Positions 27,299 to 36,845 of a stretch of DNA of 64,000 bases are shown one piece after another. The stretch comes from Stenotrophomonas sp. ATCM1_4 (GTDB lineage: Bacteria; Pseudomonadota; Gammaproteobacteria; Xanthomonadales; Xanthomonadaceae): NCBI RefSeq assembly GCF_004348115.1, contig NZ_QPFB01000001.1, positions 659,978-723,977 of the forward strand, given 5' to 3'. Numbering within the stretch: the first letter of the stretch is position 1; every line of letters starts with the position of its first letter. Under the pieces are notes generated by a model. That model worked only from the letters and a program-made list of their open reading frames with translations, ran no database searches and was not told the DNA's origin. Both the position numbers and the translations under genes were made by a program.

Positions 27299-27430
27299 GT
27301 GATGCGGATCCTGCGGTGGAAAACGCGCATGTTAGCGCGGATGCGCTGGCGCGACGTGGTGGGGGCTGAACGACTTCGGGCATCGTGCGGCCGGGTGTTG
27401 TCCGGCGGCTTTCCGCATGTTCAAGGTGAT

Positions 27431-27461
27431 CGGAGGAGCCGGGCATGGCCGGGCTCCTCCG
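27431..27461 (-). other. hairpin between aguA and aguB
   Basis: A 10-bp stem CGGAGGAGCC/GGCTCCTCCG with an 11-nt GC-rich loop, eight bases beyond the aguA stop codon. No T-run follows, so it is more likely an mRNA-stability or attenuation element than a full terminator. Confidence 0.6.
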
Positions 27462-27469
27462 CGGCCGGC

Positions 27470-28510
27470 TCAGTGCTTGAGCAGGCCGGCCGGCAACTGC
27501 ATGGTGATGCAATGCAGGCTGCCGTTCTGCCAGATCAGCGAGCGGCAGGGGACCTGCACGATCTCGCGACCCGGGAACGCCTGCACTAGCACGTCGCGCG
27601 CGGCATCGTCGGCCGCGTCGCCATAGGCTGGCATCAGTACCGCGCCGTCGATGATCAGGAAGTTGGCGTAGGAGGCCGCCAGGCGGCGACCTTCGTCCAG
27701 CACCGGTTGTGCCCACGGCAGCGGGAACAGGCGGTAGGGCTGTCCATCGGCGGTGCGCAGTGCGGCCAGCTCGGCACCCATGGCCTGCAGTTCGGCGTAA
27801 TGCGAGTCCTGCGGGTCATCGCAGTTCTGGTAGACGATGCTGTCGGCTGAGGCGAAACGGGCGAGAGTATCGACGTGGGCGTCGGTGTCGTCGCCTTCCA
27901 GGTAGCCGTGGTCCAGCCACAGCACGCGGTCCTGCTGCATCCACTGCGCCATGTCCGCGCCCAGCGAGGCACGGTCACGCTCCGGGTGGCGCTCATGCAG
28001 GCACTGCCAGGTGGTCAGCAGGGTGCCGGCACCGTCGGTGTCGATCGCGCCGCCTTCCAGGGCGAACGGAATGCTGCGGACATCAGCCTTCGCGTTGAAC
28101 ACACCGGCGCCGTGCAACACGCCGACCAGCTGGTCGTCGAGGCTGGCGTCGAACTTGCCGCCCCAGCCGGTGAAGCGGAAGTCCAGCAGCTGGAAGCTGC
28201 CGTCGGCGCGGGTGAGGGTGATCGGGCCGGAGTCACGCAGCCAGGTGTCGTCGTACGGCGCGGTGACGAACTGCACGCGCGCCATGTCGATCCGGTTAGA
28301 GCGCAGGCGCATTTCGGCGTAGGTCTCGACGTCGTCATCGGCCACGCAGATCAGTACCGGCTGGAAGCGGGTGATGGCGGCAACCAGCGCGATATAGGTT
28401 TCTTCGACCTCGGCCAGGCGCTCGGCCCAATCGGTGTCGGCGTGTGGCCAGGCGATGAGGACGCCGGACTGGGATTCCCATTCGGCCGGGAAGCGGAGCG
28501 TGTCGTTCAT
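27470..28510 (-). CDS. aguA: agmatine deiminase
   Basis: Guanidino-modifying enzyme of 346 aa that hydrolyses agmatine to N-carbamoylputrescine and ammonia. Visible signatures: FPAEWESQSGVLIAWPH at the start, TAPYDDTWLRDSGP, RFTGWGGKFDA, ALEGGAIDTDGAGTLLTT, LDHGYLEGDDTDAHVD and the catalytic cysteine in GSLHCITMQLP near the C-terminus. The ATG at 28510 begins MNDTLRFPAEW. With aguB it provides putrescine from arginine-derived agmatine. Confidence 0.96.
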   Translation of the reverse strand: MNDTLRFPAEWESQSGVLIAWPHADTDWAERLAEVEETYIALVAAITRFQPVLICVADDDVETYAEMRLRSNRIDMARVQFVTAPYDDTWLRDSGPITLTRADGSFQLLDFRFTGWGGKFDASLDDQLVGVLHGAGVFNAKADVRSIPFALEGGAIDTDGAGTLLTTWQCLHERHPERDRASLGADMAQWMQQDRVLWLDHGYLEGDDTDAHVDTLARFASADSIVYQNCDDPQDSHYAELQAMGAELAALRTADGQPYRLFPLPWAQPVLDEGRRLAASYANFLIIDGAVLMPAYGDAADDAARDVLVQAFPGREIVQVPCRSLIWQNGSLHCITMQLPAGLLKH

Positions 28511-28593
28511 TTCTTCCTGCAGTTTCAGGGCCCGGCGCACTGGCGCGGGCGTAGGCGGTGACCGATGACCGGCACCGGCCGCCGGGACAAGGG

Positions 28594-28923
28594 TCAGCGG
28601 ATCGGCGGCTTGGGCCCGACTTCACCGGGACTGGCCTGGTTGGCCACCACGTCGATGACGCGCTGCCGTTCGAAATACACGGTGAACGCCGGGTAGACCC
28701 AGCGGTTGATGGTCGGCCACTGGCGCTTCTGGCCGCCACGCGGCTCCAGCCGCTCCTGCGGCGCGCCGAAGCGGGCTTCCACCTGCTGCGCGGTGTCGCC
28801 GCGTGCCGGCAGGGCGCCGGCCGGCTTTTCCTGGGCGCGGTCGATGAGCAGGGTGTCGGCCATCGCGGCCGGTGCCCCGCCCAGCAGGGCGGTCAGGGTC
28901 AGTGCTTGGAACAATTGCTTCAT
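28594..28923 (-). CDS. small periplasmic protein of unknown function
   Basis: 109 aa with a clear signal peptide (MKQLFQALTLTALLGGAPAAMA, cleavage after residue 22). The mature part reads GDTAQQVEARFGAPQERLEP, then a Trp/Tyr-rich WPTINRWVYPAFTVYFERQRVIDVVAN. This short alternation recalls the SmpA/OmlA (BamE-like) fold, where a GxTxxxVxxxxGxP helix is followed by beta strands, but the similarity is weak and I do not assign it. It precedes aguA by 83 bases on the same strand. Confidence 0.75.
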   Translation of the reverse strand: MKQLFQALTLTALLGGAPAAMADTLLIDRAQEKPAGALPARGDTAQQVEARFGAPQERLEPRGGQKRQWPTINRWVYPAFTVYFERQRVIDVVANQASPGEVGPKPPIR

Positions 28924-29032
28924 GGTCGCTTCTCCCCAGAGGACAAGTGGCGATTACAGCAAAAAACGGCGACGAAAAACCGGCTTGGCGTCGTTTGGTT
29001 GCGCTGGAACACGTCTGTGCCGGAAGCTGGAT

Positions 29033-29062
29033 GCAAAAAACCGCCCGAAGGCGGCTTTTTGC
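29033..29062 (-). terminator. bidirectional terminator after the L36 gene
   Basis: GCAAAAA, a CCGCC-CGAA-GGCGG hairpin, then CTTTTTGC. Usable from both strands; it lies 48 bases beyond the L36 stop codon. Confidence 0.85.
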
Positions 29063-29110
29063 GGATTCCGGCGGCCTTGCGGCGACCGGTGCTGGCCTAG
29101 GCCAGTTGGC

Positions 29111-29236
29111 TCAACGCTGGCGAGCCTTGAAGCGCGGGTTCGACTTGCAGATCACGAAGATCTTGCCGCGACGGCGAACGACCTTGCAATCGCGGTGACG
29201 AGCCTTCGCCGACTTCAGGGAGGACAGGACTTTCAT
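29111..29236 (-). CDS. rpmJ: 50S ribosomal protein L36, zinc-independent (type B) form
   Basis: 41 aa, beginning [20 protein letters not shown] and ending [13 protein letters not shown]. The short basic sequence is L36. Zinc-binding L36 has four ligands (two Cys in CxxC, one Cys, one His). Here only Cys17 and Cys30 remain, and HRDCK replaces CxxC, which is the YkgO-like C-minus form. Divergent from cmk. No second ribosomal protein gene is nearby. Confidence 0.93.
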   Translation of the reverse strand: MKVLSSLKSAKARHRDCKVVRRRGKIFVICKSNPRFKARQR

Positions 29237-29389
29237 GGCATACCTCGGCGGATAACTGTTGGGAATCTCAGGAGCGCGGCCGCGGATATGCAGGATGACG
29301 CTCGTTCAAGCCCGCCATTCTACCGGGCATTTCCATGCGCGTTCAAGTGGTTGCGGCAAATCGGGCGGCGGGGCGTCCGCGCGGGGCGT

Positions 29390-29395
29390 TAGAAT
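29390..29395 (+). promoter_or_regulatory. candidate -10 element of cmk
   Basis: TAGAAT, 32 bases before the cmk ATG, within TTAGAATAG. No convincing -35 is seen at the expected spacing. Confidence 0.4.
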
Positions 29396-29427
29396 AGCGC
29401 GATTCCCGTTCAGACTCAGGCAGCCAC

Positions 29428-30105
29428 ATGAGCCAGCTCCCCCCCGTTCTCACCATCGATGGCCCGTCCGGGGCCGGCAAGGGCACGGTCAGCCGCATCG
29501 TCGCGCGCCGCCTGGGCTGGCACTACCTAGATTCGGGCGCGCTGTACCGGGCGGTGGGCGTGGCGGCGAGCTGGGCCGATATCGACACCTCCGATGCCTC
29601 GGCGCTGGTGCGTTGCACCTTCGATACCCGGGTTCAGTTCGCTGAACAGGGCGAAAGCCTGCGCGTGCTGGTCAATGGCACCGACGCCACCGATGAGTTG
29701 CGGCTGGAGACCACGGGCGCGCTGGCCTCTGCGATCGCGGCCATCCCGGAGGTGCGTGCGGCGCTGAAGGAGCGCCAGCGCGCATTCAGGGTCGAGCCGG
29801 GTCTGGTGGCTGACGGGCGCGACATGGGAACGGTGATCTTCCCGGATGCCCCATTCAAGGTCTTCCTGACCGCTAGCGCCGAGGAACGTGCCAATCGCCG
29901 GCATAAGCAGTTGAAAGAAAAAGGGGTTTCGGTTAACTTTGATGACCTCCTGCGCGAGATCATGGCCCGCGACGCCCGTGATGCACAGCGCGCAGTGGCG
30001 CCCCTGAAGCCGGCCGAAGACGCCGTTTTCATCGACACCAGCGGAATTGGCATCGACGACGTCGTTGCCAAGGTGCTGGATCTGGTCCCCGCAACGGGCC
30101 CGTGA
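29428..30105 (+). CDS. cmk: cytidylate kinase
   Basis: Phosphorylates CMP and dCMP with ATP; 225 aa, the usual length. P-loop GPSGAGKGT at residues 13-21, substrate contacts [11 protein letters not shown] and [32 protein letters not shown]. It lies directly upstream of rpsA, the standard cmk-rpsA-ihfB order of gammaproteobacteria. Confidence 0.97.
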   Translation: MSQLPPVLTIDGPSGAGKGTVSRIVARRLGWHYLDSGALYRAVGVAASWADIDTSDASALVRCTFDTRVQFAEQGESLRVLVNGTDATDELRLETTGALASAIAAIPEVRAALKERQRAFRVEPGLVADGRDMGTVIFPDAPFKVFLTASAEERANRRHKQLKEKGVSVNFDDLLREIMARDARDAQRAVAPLKPAEDAVFIDTSGIGIDDVVAKVLDLVPATGP

Positions 30106-30296
30106 TCCACGCAGTGTTGAGTGTGGCCAGTGCACCGGCCGCAGTCGCGAAGAGAAGTTGCAACAACCCCGCTGCGCAATGGTGCGTGGTGGGCTTTTCC
30201 ATTCACACGGCCGCCTGCATGGGGTCGTACAACAGGCTGGACAGTCCGGGTTTCCGCAACGAATCCGCTGTCCGTGTGTTCAACTGAGTAAATCCA

Positions 30297-31976
30297 ATGA
30301 CCGAATCATTTGCAGAACTGTTTGAAGCCAGCCAGGCCAACCTGGCCAAGCTGAAGCCCGGCGCCATCGTTGTCGGTACCGTCGTTGACGTCCGCGGCGA
30401 CGTGGTCGTGATCAACGCCGGCCTGAAGTCCGAAGGCATCGTGCCGATCGAACAGTTCCGTAACGACGCTGGCGAGATCGATGTGGGCGTGGGCGACCAG
30501 GTGAAGGTCGCGCTGGACTCCATCGAGAACGGCTTCGGCGAAACCGTCCTGTCGCGCGAGAAGGCCAAGCGCGCCATGGTGTGGGACGAGCTGGAAGAAG
30601 CGTTGGAAAAGAACGAAACCATCACCGGCCGCATCAGCGGCAAGGTCAAGGGTGGTTTCACCGTGGACATCAAGGATGTCCGCGCGTTCCTGCCCGGTTC
30701 GCTGGTCGATGTGCGCCCGGTGCGCGACCCGGCCTACCTGGAAGGCAAGGAGCTGGAGTTCAAGCTCATCAAGCTCGACCGCAAGCGTAACAACGTGGTC
30801 GTTTCCCGCCGTGCAGTCGTCGAGAGCGAGCATTCGGAAGAGCGCGAGCAGCTGATGGACAAGCTGCAGGAAGGCGCGATCCTGAAGGGTGTCGTCAAGA
30901 ACCTGACCGACTACGGCGCGTTCGTGGACCTGGGCGGCATCGACGGCCTGCTGCACATCACCGACATGGCATGGAAGCGCGTGCGCCATCCGTCCGAAGT
31001 CGTGAACGTCGGCGACGAGCTGGACGTGCGCGTGCTGAAGTTCGACCGCGAGCGCAACCGCGTTTCGCTGGGCCTGAAGCAGCTGGGCGAGGATCCGTGG
31101 GACAACATCTCGCGTCGTTACCCGGCCAACAGCCGCGTGTTCGGCAAGGTCTCCAACGTGACCGATTACGGCGCGTTCGTCGAGATCGAGCCGGGCGTCG
31201 AAGGCCTGGTGCACGTGTCCGAGATGGATTGGACCAACAAGAACGTCAACCCGTCCAAGGTCGTGCAGGTCGGTGACGAAGTCGAAGTGATGGTGCTGGA
31301 CGTGGACGAAGAGCGTCGCCGCATCTCGCTGGGCATGAAGCAGGTTGCCGCCAATCCGTGGGAAACCTTCGCTGCCATCCACAAGAAGGGCGACAAGGTG
31401 TCGGGCCAGATCAAGTCGATCACCGACTTCGGCATCTTCATCGGCCTGGACGGCGGTATCGACGGCCTGGTGCACCTGTCCGACATCAGCTGGAACACCA
31501 CCGGCGAAGACGTGGTCCGCAACTTCAAGAAGGGCGACACCCTGGATGCCGTCGTGCTGGCGGTTGATCCGGAGCGTGAGCGCATCTCGCTGGGCGTCAA
31601 GCAGCTGGAGCAGGATCCGTTCGGCCAGTACATGGCTGCCAACCCGAAGGGTTCGAAGGTCGAAGGCGTCGTGAAGGAAGTTGACGCCAAGGGCGCGACC
31701 ATCGAGCTGGCTGACGGCATCGAAGGCTACGTGTCGGCACGTGACGTCGCCAACGAGCGCGTCGACGACGCCACCCAGTTCCTGAAGGTCGGCGACAAGG
31801 TCGAAGCCAAGTTCGTGGGCATGGACCGCAAGGGCCGCACCCTGCAGCTGTCGATCAAGGCCAAGGACGATGCTGAAATGCGCGAAGTGCTGGAGGAATA
31901 CCAGTCCTCTTCGGGCGGCACCACCCAGCTGGGTGCCCTGCTGCGCGCGCAGTTGAATGGCAACAAGTCCGAGTAA
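30297..31976 (+). CDS. rpsA: 30S ribosomal protein S1
   Basis: 559 aa; binds mRNA on the 30S subunit and brings weakly structured or SD-poor messages to the ribosome. Six S1 domains can be followed from about residue 20 to 525. Diagnostic strings recur, such as [41 protein letters not shown] and [23 protein letters not shown]. Domains 1-2 are the divergent ribosome-binding pair, 3-6 bind RNA. A 191-base leader separates it from cmk. In E. coli S1 represses its own leader; I see no distinct motif here. Confidence 0.98.
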   Translation: MTESFAELFEASQANLAKLKPGAIVVGTVVDVRGDVVVINAGLKSEGIVPIEQFRNDAGEIDVGVGDQVKVALDSIENGFGETVLSREKAKRAMVWDELEEALEKNETITGRISGKVKGGFTVDIKDVRAFLPGSLVDVRPVRDPAYLEGKELEFKLIKLDRKRNNVVVSRRAVVESEHSEEREQLMDKLQEGAILKGVVKNLTDYGAFVDLGGIDGLLHITDMAWKRVRHPSEVVNVGDELDVRVLKFDRERNRVSLGLKQLGEDPWDNISRRYPANSRVFGKVSNVTDYGAFVEIEPGVEGLVHVSEMDWTNKNVNPSKVVQVGDEVEVMVLDVDEERRRISLGMKQVAANPWETFAAIHKKGDKVSGQIKSITDFGIFIGLDGGIDGLVHLSDISWNTTGEDVVRNFKKGDTLDAVVLAVDPERERISLGVKQLEQDPFGQYMAANPKGSKVEGVVKEVDAKGATIELADGIEGYVSARDVANERVDDATQFLKVGDKVEAKFVGMDRKGRTLQLSIKAKDDAEMREVLEEYQSSSGGTTQLGALLRAQLNGNKSE

Positions 31977-32008
31977 TAATCGGACATCCTTGTTGTAGAT
32001 GTATCTGG

Positions 32009-32035
32009 GCGGCCCGGACGATCAGTCCGGGCCGC
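32009..32035 (+). terminator. rpsA-ihfB intergenic hairpin
   Basis: An 11-bp perfect stem GCGGCCCGGAC/GTCCGGGCCGC with GATCA loop, 32 bases after rpsA and 35 before ihfB. There is no T-tract (TTCAGG follows), so it may only partly terminate or set the ratio of S1 to IHF message. Confidence 0.65.
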
Positions 32036-32070
32036 TTCAGGCTAGAGAACCAGCCATTGGCGAGTACGCA

Positions 32071-32376
32071 ATGACCAAATCCGAACTGATCGAAATCCTC
32101 GCGCGCCACCAGGCGCACCTGAAGGCCGATGATGTCGATCTGGCGGTGAAGTCCTTGCTGGAAATGATGGGGGGTTCGCTGTCCTCCGGGGATCGCATCG
32201 AGATCCGCGGTTTCGGGAGTTTTTCCCTGCATTACCGCCCGCCGCGCCTGGGCCGCAACCCGAAGACGGGTGACTCGGTCGCACTGCCGGGCAAGCACGT
32301 GCCGCACTTCAAGCCAGGCAAGGAATTGCGCGAGCGCGTCAGTTCCGTCATCCCGCTGGAAAGCGATCCCGCCTGA
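32071..32376 (+). CDS. ihfB: integration host factor beta subunit
   Basis: Nucleoid protein of 101 aa that bends DNA as a heterodimer with IhfA. HU/IHF fold: [33 protein letters not shown] helices, the signature [26 protein letters not shown] with the DNA-intercalating Pro arm, then [14 protein letters not shown] at 32071 is chosen; the longer frame runs into the intergenic hairpin. Confidence 0.96.
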   Translation: MTKSELIEILARHQAHLKADDVDLAVKSLLEMMGGSLSSGDRIEIRGFGSFSLHYRPPRLGRNPKTGDSVALPGKHVPHFKPGKELRERVSSVIPLESDPA

Positions 32377-32453
32377 GCCTGCCCGGTTCCTGCTGCGAAT
32401 TCATGCGCTGATTCGGTAAGCTACCGGCTCTTGTTATCGGAGCAGACGGCGCC

Positions 32454-32756
32454 ATGAAGATTTTTCGTTTAGTGCTCCTGCTGGCCGTCCTCGTCGGAGG
32501 ACTGGTGATTGGTTCGCTCAACTCGCAACCCATCCAGATCAGCCTGGCCTTCTGGATGCTCAAGACCACCTCCGGGGTGGCAATCATCGCCTCGCTGTTG
32601 CTCGGCGCCCTGGTGGGCGGTGGCATGGTGATGGCAGGCCTGGTCGTGCCGATGTACGCCAAGCTGCGCCGTGCCAACAAAGTGGTGGCTGCAGCCAACG
32701 CGGCGGCAGCACCGGCCGAAACGACGCAATCCCCTTCTCCTTTCGACGGGCGCTGA
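32454..32756 (+). CDS. lapA: lipopolysaccharide assembly protein A
   Basis: Small inner-membrane protein of 100 aa with two hydrophobic segments (about residues 5-24 and 42-66) separated by the DUF1049 pattern NSQPIQISLAFW. It partners LapB in control of LPS synthesis and LpxC turnover. It precedes lapB by six bases, the standard pair. Confidence 0.9.
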   Translation: MKIFRLVLLLAVLVGGLVIGSLNSQPIQISLAFWMLKTTSGVAIIASLLLGALVGGGMVMAGLVVPMYAKLRRANKVVAAANAAAAPAETTQSPSPFDGR

Positions 32757-32762
32757 TCGCAG

Positions 32763-33941
32763 ATGGAATTCATCAGTGAGTGGTTCTGGTTCTTCCTGTT
32801 CCTGCCGCTTGCCGCGCTCAGCGGCTGGGTCGTGGGCCGCCGTGGGGGGCAACGGCATAGCGAGAACCAGGTCAGCCGGCTTTCCAGTACCTATTTCCGC
32901 GGCTTGAATTACCTGCTCAACGAGCAGCCGGACAAGGCCATCGAGCTGTTCCTGCATATCGCCGAGCTGGACAAGGAAACCTTCGAGACGCAGGTGGCGC
33001 TGGGGCATCTGTTCCGCCGCCGCGGCGAAGTCGATCGCGCCATCCGCCTGCATCAGGGCCTGGTCAACCGCAATGACCTGAGTGATGCGCAGCGCGTGCA
33101 GGCATTGCTCGCCTTGGGCGAGGACTACATGAAGTCCGGCCTGCTTGACCGCGCCGAAACCGTGTTCACCGACCTGGCCAAGCTGGACCAGCGTGCGCCG
33201 CAGGCGCTCAAGCACCTGATCAGCATCTACCAGGCCGAGCGCGACTGGGAAAAGGCGATCGAGAACGCCACCCGTTACGAGCAGGTCACCGACGAACCGA
33301 TGGGCAAGCTGATCGGGCAGTTCGAATGCGAGCTGGCCGAGCGCTATCGCGCCGCGGGCCGTCTGGAGGATGCGCGCGCGGCGATCAACCGCGCCAATGC
33401 GGCGGATGCGATGAGCGTGCGTGCCGGCATCATCGAGGGACGCCTGGAGAGCGACTTTGGCAATGACGAAGCCGCGGTGCGTGCGTTCGAGCGTGCGGCC
33501 CGCAATGACCCGGACTACTTGCCGGAGATCCTGCCGCAGCTGTTGAAGAACTACCGGAATGTCGGTGATCTGGCTGGCGCGCGCGCATTCCTGGCCGAGA
33601 TGACCGAGCACTACCGCGGCATCGCGCCGGTGCTGGCGTTGACCCGTCTGATGGAGGAGCAGGAAGGCACTGCGCCTGCACGCGCCTATCTGGGACGACA
33701 GCTGAAGGATCGTCCTTCGGTGCGCGGTGAATCGGCGCTGATCGACCTGACCCTGGCCGAGGGCGCCGACCCGGTCGCCACGCTGCAGGACCTCAAGCAC
33801 ATCACCGACCAGTTGCTGGTCCGCAATCCGGCCTATCGCTGCACGCGTTGTGGCTTCGGTGCCAGGACGCACCACTGGCAATGCCCGAGCTGCAAGGAGT
33901 GGGGCACGGTCAAGCCGCTGCTGAACTTCGCGGTGCTCTGA
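32763..33941 (+). CDS. lapB: lipopolysaccharide assembly protein B
   Basis: 392 aa. One N-terminal membrane anchor (EWFWFFLFLPLAALSGWVVG) is followed by tetratricopeptide repeats over about residues 40-340. A C-terminal rubredoxin-like zinc knuckle has YRCTRCGF and WQCPSCKEWGT, four cysteines. In E. coli LapB (YciM) works with FtsH to degrade LpxC and so balances LPS and phospholipid. The neighbouring polysaccharide genes fit an envelope role. Confidence 0.95.
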   Translation: MEFISEWFWFFLFLPLAALSGWVVGRRGGQRHSENQVSRLSSTYFRGLNYLLNEQPDKAIELFLHIAELDKETFETQVALGHLFRRRGEVDRAIRLHQGLVNRNDLSDAQRVQALLALGEDYMKSGLLDRAETVFTDLAKLDQRAPQALKHLISIYQAERDWEKAIENATRYEQVTDEPMGKLIGQFECELAERYRAAGRLEDARAAINRANAADAMSVRAGIIEGRLESDFGNDEAAVRAFERAARNDPDYLPEILPQLLKNYRNVGDLAGARAFLAEMTEHYRGIAPVLALTRLMEEQEGTAPARAYLGRQLKDRPSVRGESALIDLTLAEGADPVATLQDLKHITDQLLVRNPAYRCTRCGFGARTHHWQCPSCKEWGTVKPLLNFAVL

Positions 33942-33944
33942 ACC

Positions 33945-34931
33945 GTGCCGATGCCGTTCGTACTTCTGCCGCTGGCGACGCTGGCGCTGGCGGCATGGGT
34001 GACCTGGCTGGCCATCCACTACGCGATCCGTCGTCGATTGGTCGATCTTCCCGGCGAGCGGCGCAGCCACCAGGTCACCACGCCACGCGGTGGCGGGATC
34101 GGGATCGTTGCATCGCAGGTGTTTGCCTGTTCCGTTCTGGCTTTCCTGTACCCCGCTTACGCGTTCGCGCTGCTGGTCTTCGCGGTAGGGTTGCTGTTGG
34201 TGGCGGGAATCGGGTGGTGGGACGACCATCGGCCACTTCCCGCGCTACCACGGTTGGGTGTTCACCTGCTTGCATCGCTGATGCTGGGCGGGGTAGTGCT
34301 GGGGGCGACCGGCGACCCGTTGAAAGCGGCGTTCTGTGCCTTCCTCGCGGTGTCGCTGATCAACATCTGGAACTTCATGGATGGCATCAACGGCTTGGCC
34401 GCCAGTCAGGCGGCGCTGGTCGGCATCGGGGTGGCAGTGCTCTTGCCCTGGCCCCTGGGAATCGCGGGCGCAGTGTTGGCGGCCGGTTGCCTGGGGTTTC
34501 TCCCGTTCAACTTCCCGCGTGCCCGGATCTTCATGGGGGATGTGGGCAGTGGCGCGCTGGGCTACCTCGTAGCCGGACTGCTGGCACTGGGCATGTGCAC
34601 GACAGTGCTGGCCCCGCCGTTGTGGCTGGTATTGCCGTCGGTGTTCCTCGTTGATGCGGGGTTCACCTTGTTGGCGCGGATACTCAAGGGTGAGCGCTGG
34701 ATGCAGCCGCATACCCAACATCTGTATCAGCGGTTCGTGAAACGTGGCCGAAGTCACGCCATTGTCACGGTCATGTACGCCAGTCTTACGCTGTCAGGAG
34801 TGGCATTTACGGTATTCTTTTCAAGCCTTCCCCTAGTTTGGGGATGGGCAGGGGGATTGGGCTGGGGGGCTGCGCTTGCAGCCGCCTGGGGTTTCCTGCG
34901 CATCGGGCTTTTCAATAAGGACGGCGACTGA
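33945..34931 (+). CDS. WecA-like polyprenyl-phosphate sugar-1-phosphate transferase (GT4)
   Basis: Polytopic membrane enzyme of 328 aa in the MraY/WecA family, which starts glycan assembly by moving a sugar-1-phosphate to undecaprenyl phosphate. Conserved parts: DLPGERRSHQVTTPRGGG (cytoplasmic loop 1), GWWDDH, NIWNFMDGINGLAASQ with the catalytic Asp residues, and the loop RARIFMGDVGSGALGYLV. Start GTG 33945 or ATG 33951; the gap to lapB is three bases. The sugar is not readable, although the family includes WecA (GlcNAc-1-P) and WbpL/WbcO types. The following gene ends immediately against it. Confidence 0.88.
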   Translation: MPMPFVLLPLATLALAAWVTWLAIHYAIRRRLVDLPGERRSHQVTTPRGGGIGIVASQVFACSVLAFLYPAYAFALLVFAVGLLLVAGIGWWDDHRPLPALPRLGVHLLASLMLGGVVLGATGDPLKAAFCAFLAVSLINIWNFMDGINGLAASQAALVGIGVAVLLPWPLGIAGAVLAAGCLGFLPFNFPRARIFMGDVGSGALGYLVAGLLALGMCTTVLAPPLWLVLPSVFLVDAGFTLLARILKGERWMQPHTQHLYQRFVKRGRSHAIVTVMYASLTLSGVAFTVFFSSLPLVWGWAGGLGWGAALAAAWGFLRIGLFNKDGD

Positions 34932-36845
34932 ATGGCATCCTGGCATGATCGATTTCCCGGTAGTGGTCTGCGCTATGCGGTGATGCTCCACGATCTGGTC
35001 ATGGTCTGGCTGGGGTGGCAGCTGCTGTTTGCCGCGCGTTACGCAATGCTGGACAACGCGCCTGACCAGCCGCTGTTCTCGCTGGACGTGCTGGCCGTGG
35101 TGGCGATACAAGGGATCGCGTTCTGGAAGGTCGGCCTTTATCAAGGCCTGTGGCGTTTCGCCAGCGTTGCCGACCTGATCAATATCTTCAAGGCGAGCTT
35201 CATTGGCCTGCTGGCCATCGTTGTGCTGTTCACCTACCGGCGGCTTCACGGCATTCCGATCTCCGTTTTGGTGGTCTATCCGTTTGCGCTTTCAGCGCTG
35301 CTGGGCACGCCGCGGTTGCTGTACCGGGCTTGGAAGGACTATCAGTCCGTGCATTCGGATGCGCGGGCACGCCGCGTGCTGGTCATCGGTGCAGGGCAGG
35401 CGGCGGAAGGGTTGATCAAGGACCTGCGTCGCTCAGGCGACTATGAGCCGGTCGGGCTGGTTGATGACTCGATTCATCTGAAGGGCGCGAAGCTGCATGG
35501 CGTGCCGATCCTGGGCAAGATCGACGATCTGGTCTCGGTTGCCCGGGAGACCAGCAGCAAACTGCTCGTGATTGCCATTCCAACCATCGATGCCGCGGGC
35601 ATGCAGCGTATCGTGGGCTTGTGCGAGCGGACCGGGTTGCCGTTCCGGACCGTGCCGCGGTTGACCGATATCCTGGAGGGCAGCTCGCTCCCCGGTGAAC
35701 TCAAGGAAGTGGCCATCGAGGACCTGCTGGGCCGCAAGCCGATCCTGCCCGACTGGGAACTGATCCGCGGTTGGCTGCGGGGACGCACGGTGCTGGTGAC
35801 CGGTGGCGGTGGTTCGATTGGTTCGGAGCTGTGCCGGCAGTGCGCACGGCACGGTGTTACCCGTGTCGTCGTGCTGGAAATCAGCGAACTGCTGATGATC
35901 AACATCCAGGCCGAGCTGCGGCGCAATTTCCCGGACCTGGATGTGCAGGGGGTGTTGGGCGATTGTGGCGATCCGGCCGTGATCCGCCATGCCTTGCGTA
36001 CCTTCCGTCCCGATACCGTGTTCCATGCGGCTGCCTACAAGCAGGTGCCGTTGCTCGAGGATCAGCTGCGCGAGGCGGTGCGCAACAACACACTGGCAAC
36101 CGAGTGCGTGGCTTCGGCCTGTGCGGAAGCCGGGATCGAGAATTTCGTGTTGATCTCCACCGACAAGGCGGTGGATCCGGTCAACGCCCTCGGCGCGAGC
36201 AAGCGCTACGCCGAAATGATCTGCCAGAGCCTGAACAAGCGCGCGCCATCGACCCGCTTCGTCACCGTACGCTTCGGCAACGTGCTGGGTTCGGTCGGCA
36301 GCGTGGTGCCGTTCTTCCGCGAGCAGATCCGCAAGGGTGGGCCGGTGACGGTCACCCATCCGGACGTCAGCCGCTATTTCATGACGATCCCGGAAGCCTG
36401 CCTGTTGATCCTGCAGGCGGCCGCCTCGTCCTCGCGTGGCGCCATCTACATGCTGGACATGGGCGAGCCGGTACTGATCCGTGACCTGGCCGAGCAGATG
36501 ATCCGGCTGGCCGGCAAGGTGCCCGGCGCAGACATCGCCATTGTCTATACGGGCCTGCGTGCCGGTGAAAAATTGCACGAGAGCCTGTTCTACCACGACG
36601 AAAACTGCCAGCCGACCGTCCATCCCAAGGTGATGGAGGCCGGCGTGCGTGAGTTCTCGGCTGACATGGTGCTTGGCAACGTGGCGGCGCTGCGCAAGGC
36701 CATTGCTTCCTATGATATCGAGGCGATGCAGCAGATCCTGACCGCCACCATTCCCGAGTTCAAGCCGATCGAGGAGCCTGGAGTGCCCAGTACCTCGGCC
36801 AAGATCGTGCCGTTCCCCACCAAAGAAGCTGGAAGGATTCATTGA
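34932..36845 (+). CDS. nucleotide-sugar 4,6-dehydratase, WbpM/CapD family
   Basis: 637 aa. Four hydrophobic N-terminal segments (residues about 15-125) precede a first Rossmann-like CoA-binding domain (VLVIGAGQAAEGLIKDLR). The catalytic SDR domain has TGGGGSIGSELCRQ, the active-site region LISTDKAVDPVNALGASKRYAE and FGNVLGSVGSVVPFF. Homologues (WbpM, CapD, FlaA1) convert UDP-GlcNAc to a 4-keto-6-deoxy sugar for O-antigen or capsule. The start codon directly follows the GT4 stop codon, and the stop codon overlaps the galU ATG by one base, so the three genes form an operon. Confidence 0.92.
   Translation: MASWHDRFPGSGLRYAVMLHDLVMVWLGWQLLFAARYAMLDNAPDQPLFSLDVLAVVAIQGIAFWKVGLYQGLWRFASVADLINIFKASFIGLLAIVVLFTYRRLHGIPISVLVVYPFALSALLGTPRLLYRAWKDYQSVHSDARARRVLVIGAGQAAEGLIKDLRRSGDYEPVGLVDDSIHLKGAKLHGVPILGKIDDLVSVARETSSKLLVIAIPTIDAAGMQRIVGLCERTGLPFRTVPRLTDILEGSSLPGELKEVAIEDLLGRKPILPDWELIRGWLRGRTVLVTGGGGSIGSELCRQCARHGVTRVVVLEISELLMINIQAELRRNFPDLDVQGVLGDCGDPAVIRHALRTFRPDTVFHAAAYKQVPLLEDQLREAVRNNTLATECVASACAEAGIENFVLISTDKAVDPVNALGASKRYAEMICQSLNKRAPSTRFVTVRFGNVLGSVGSVVPFFREQIRKGGPVTVTHPDVSRYFMTIPEACLLILQAAASSSRGAIYMLDMGEPVLIRDLAEQMIRLAGKVPGADIAIVYTGLRAGEKLHESLFYHDENCQPTVHPKVMEAGVREFSADMVLGNVAALRKAIASYDIEAMQQILTATIPEFKPIEEPGVPSTSAKIVPFPTKEAGRIH

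Noticed and set aside
27420-27469. SMAG/REP element near aguA
   Set aside because: The hairpin lacks the GTAG head and has no second copy here; treated as an intergenic hairpin only.
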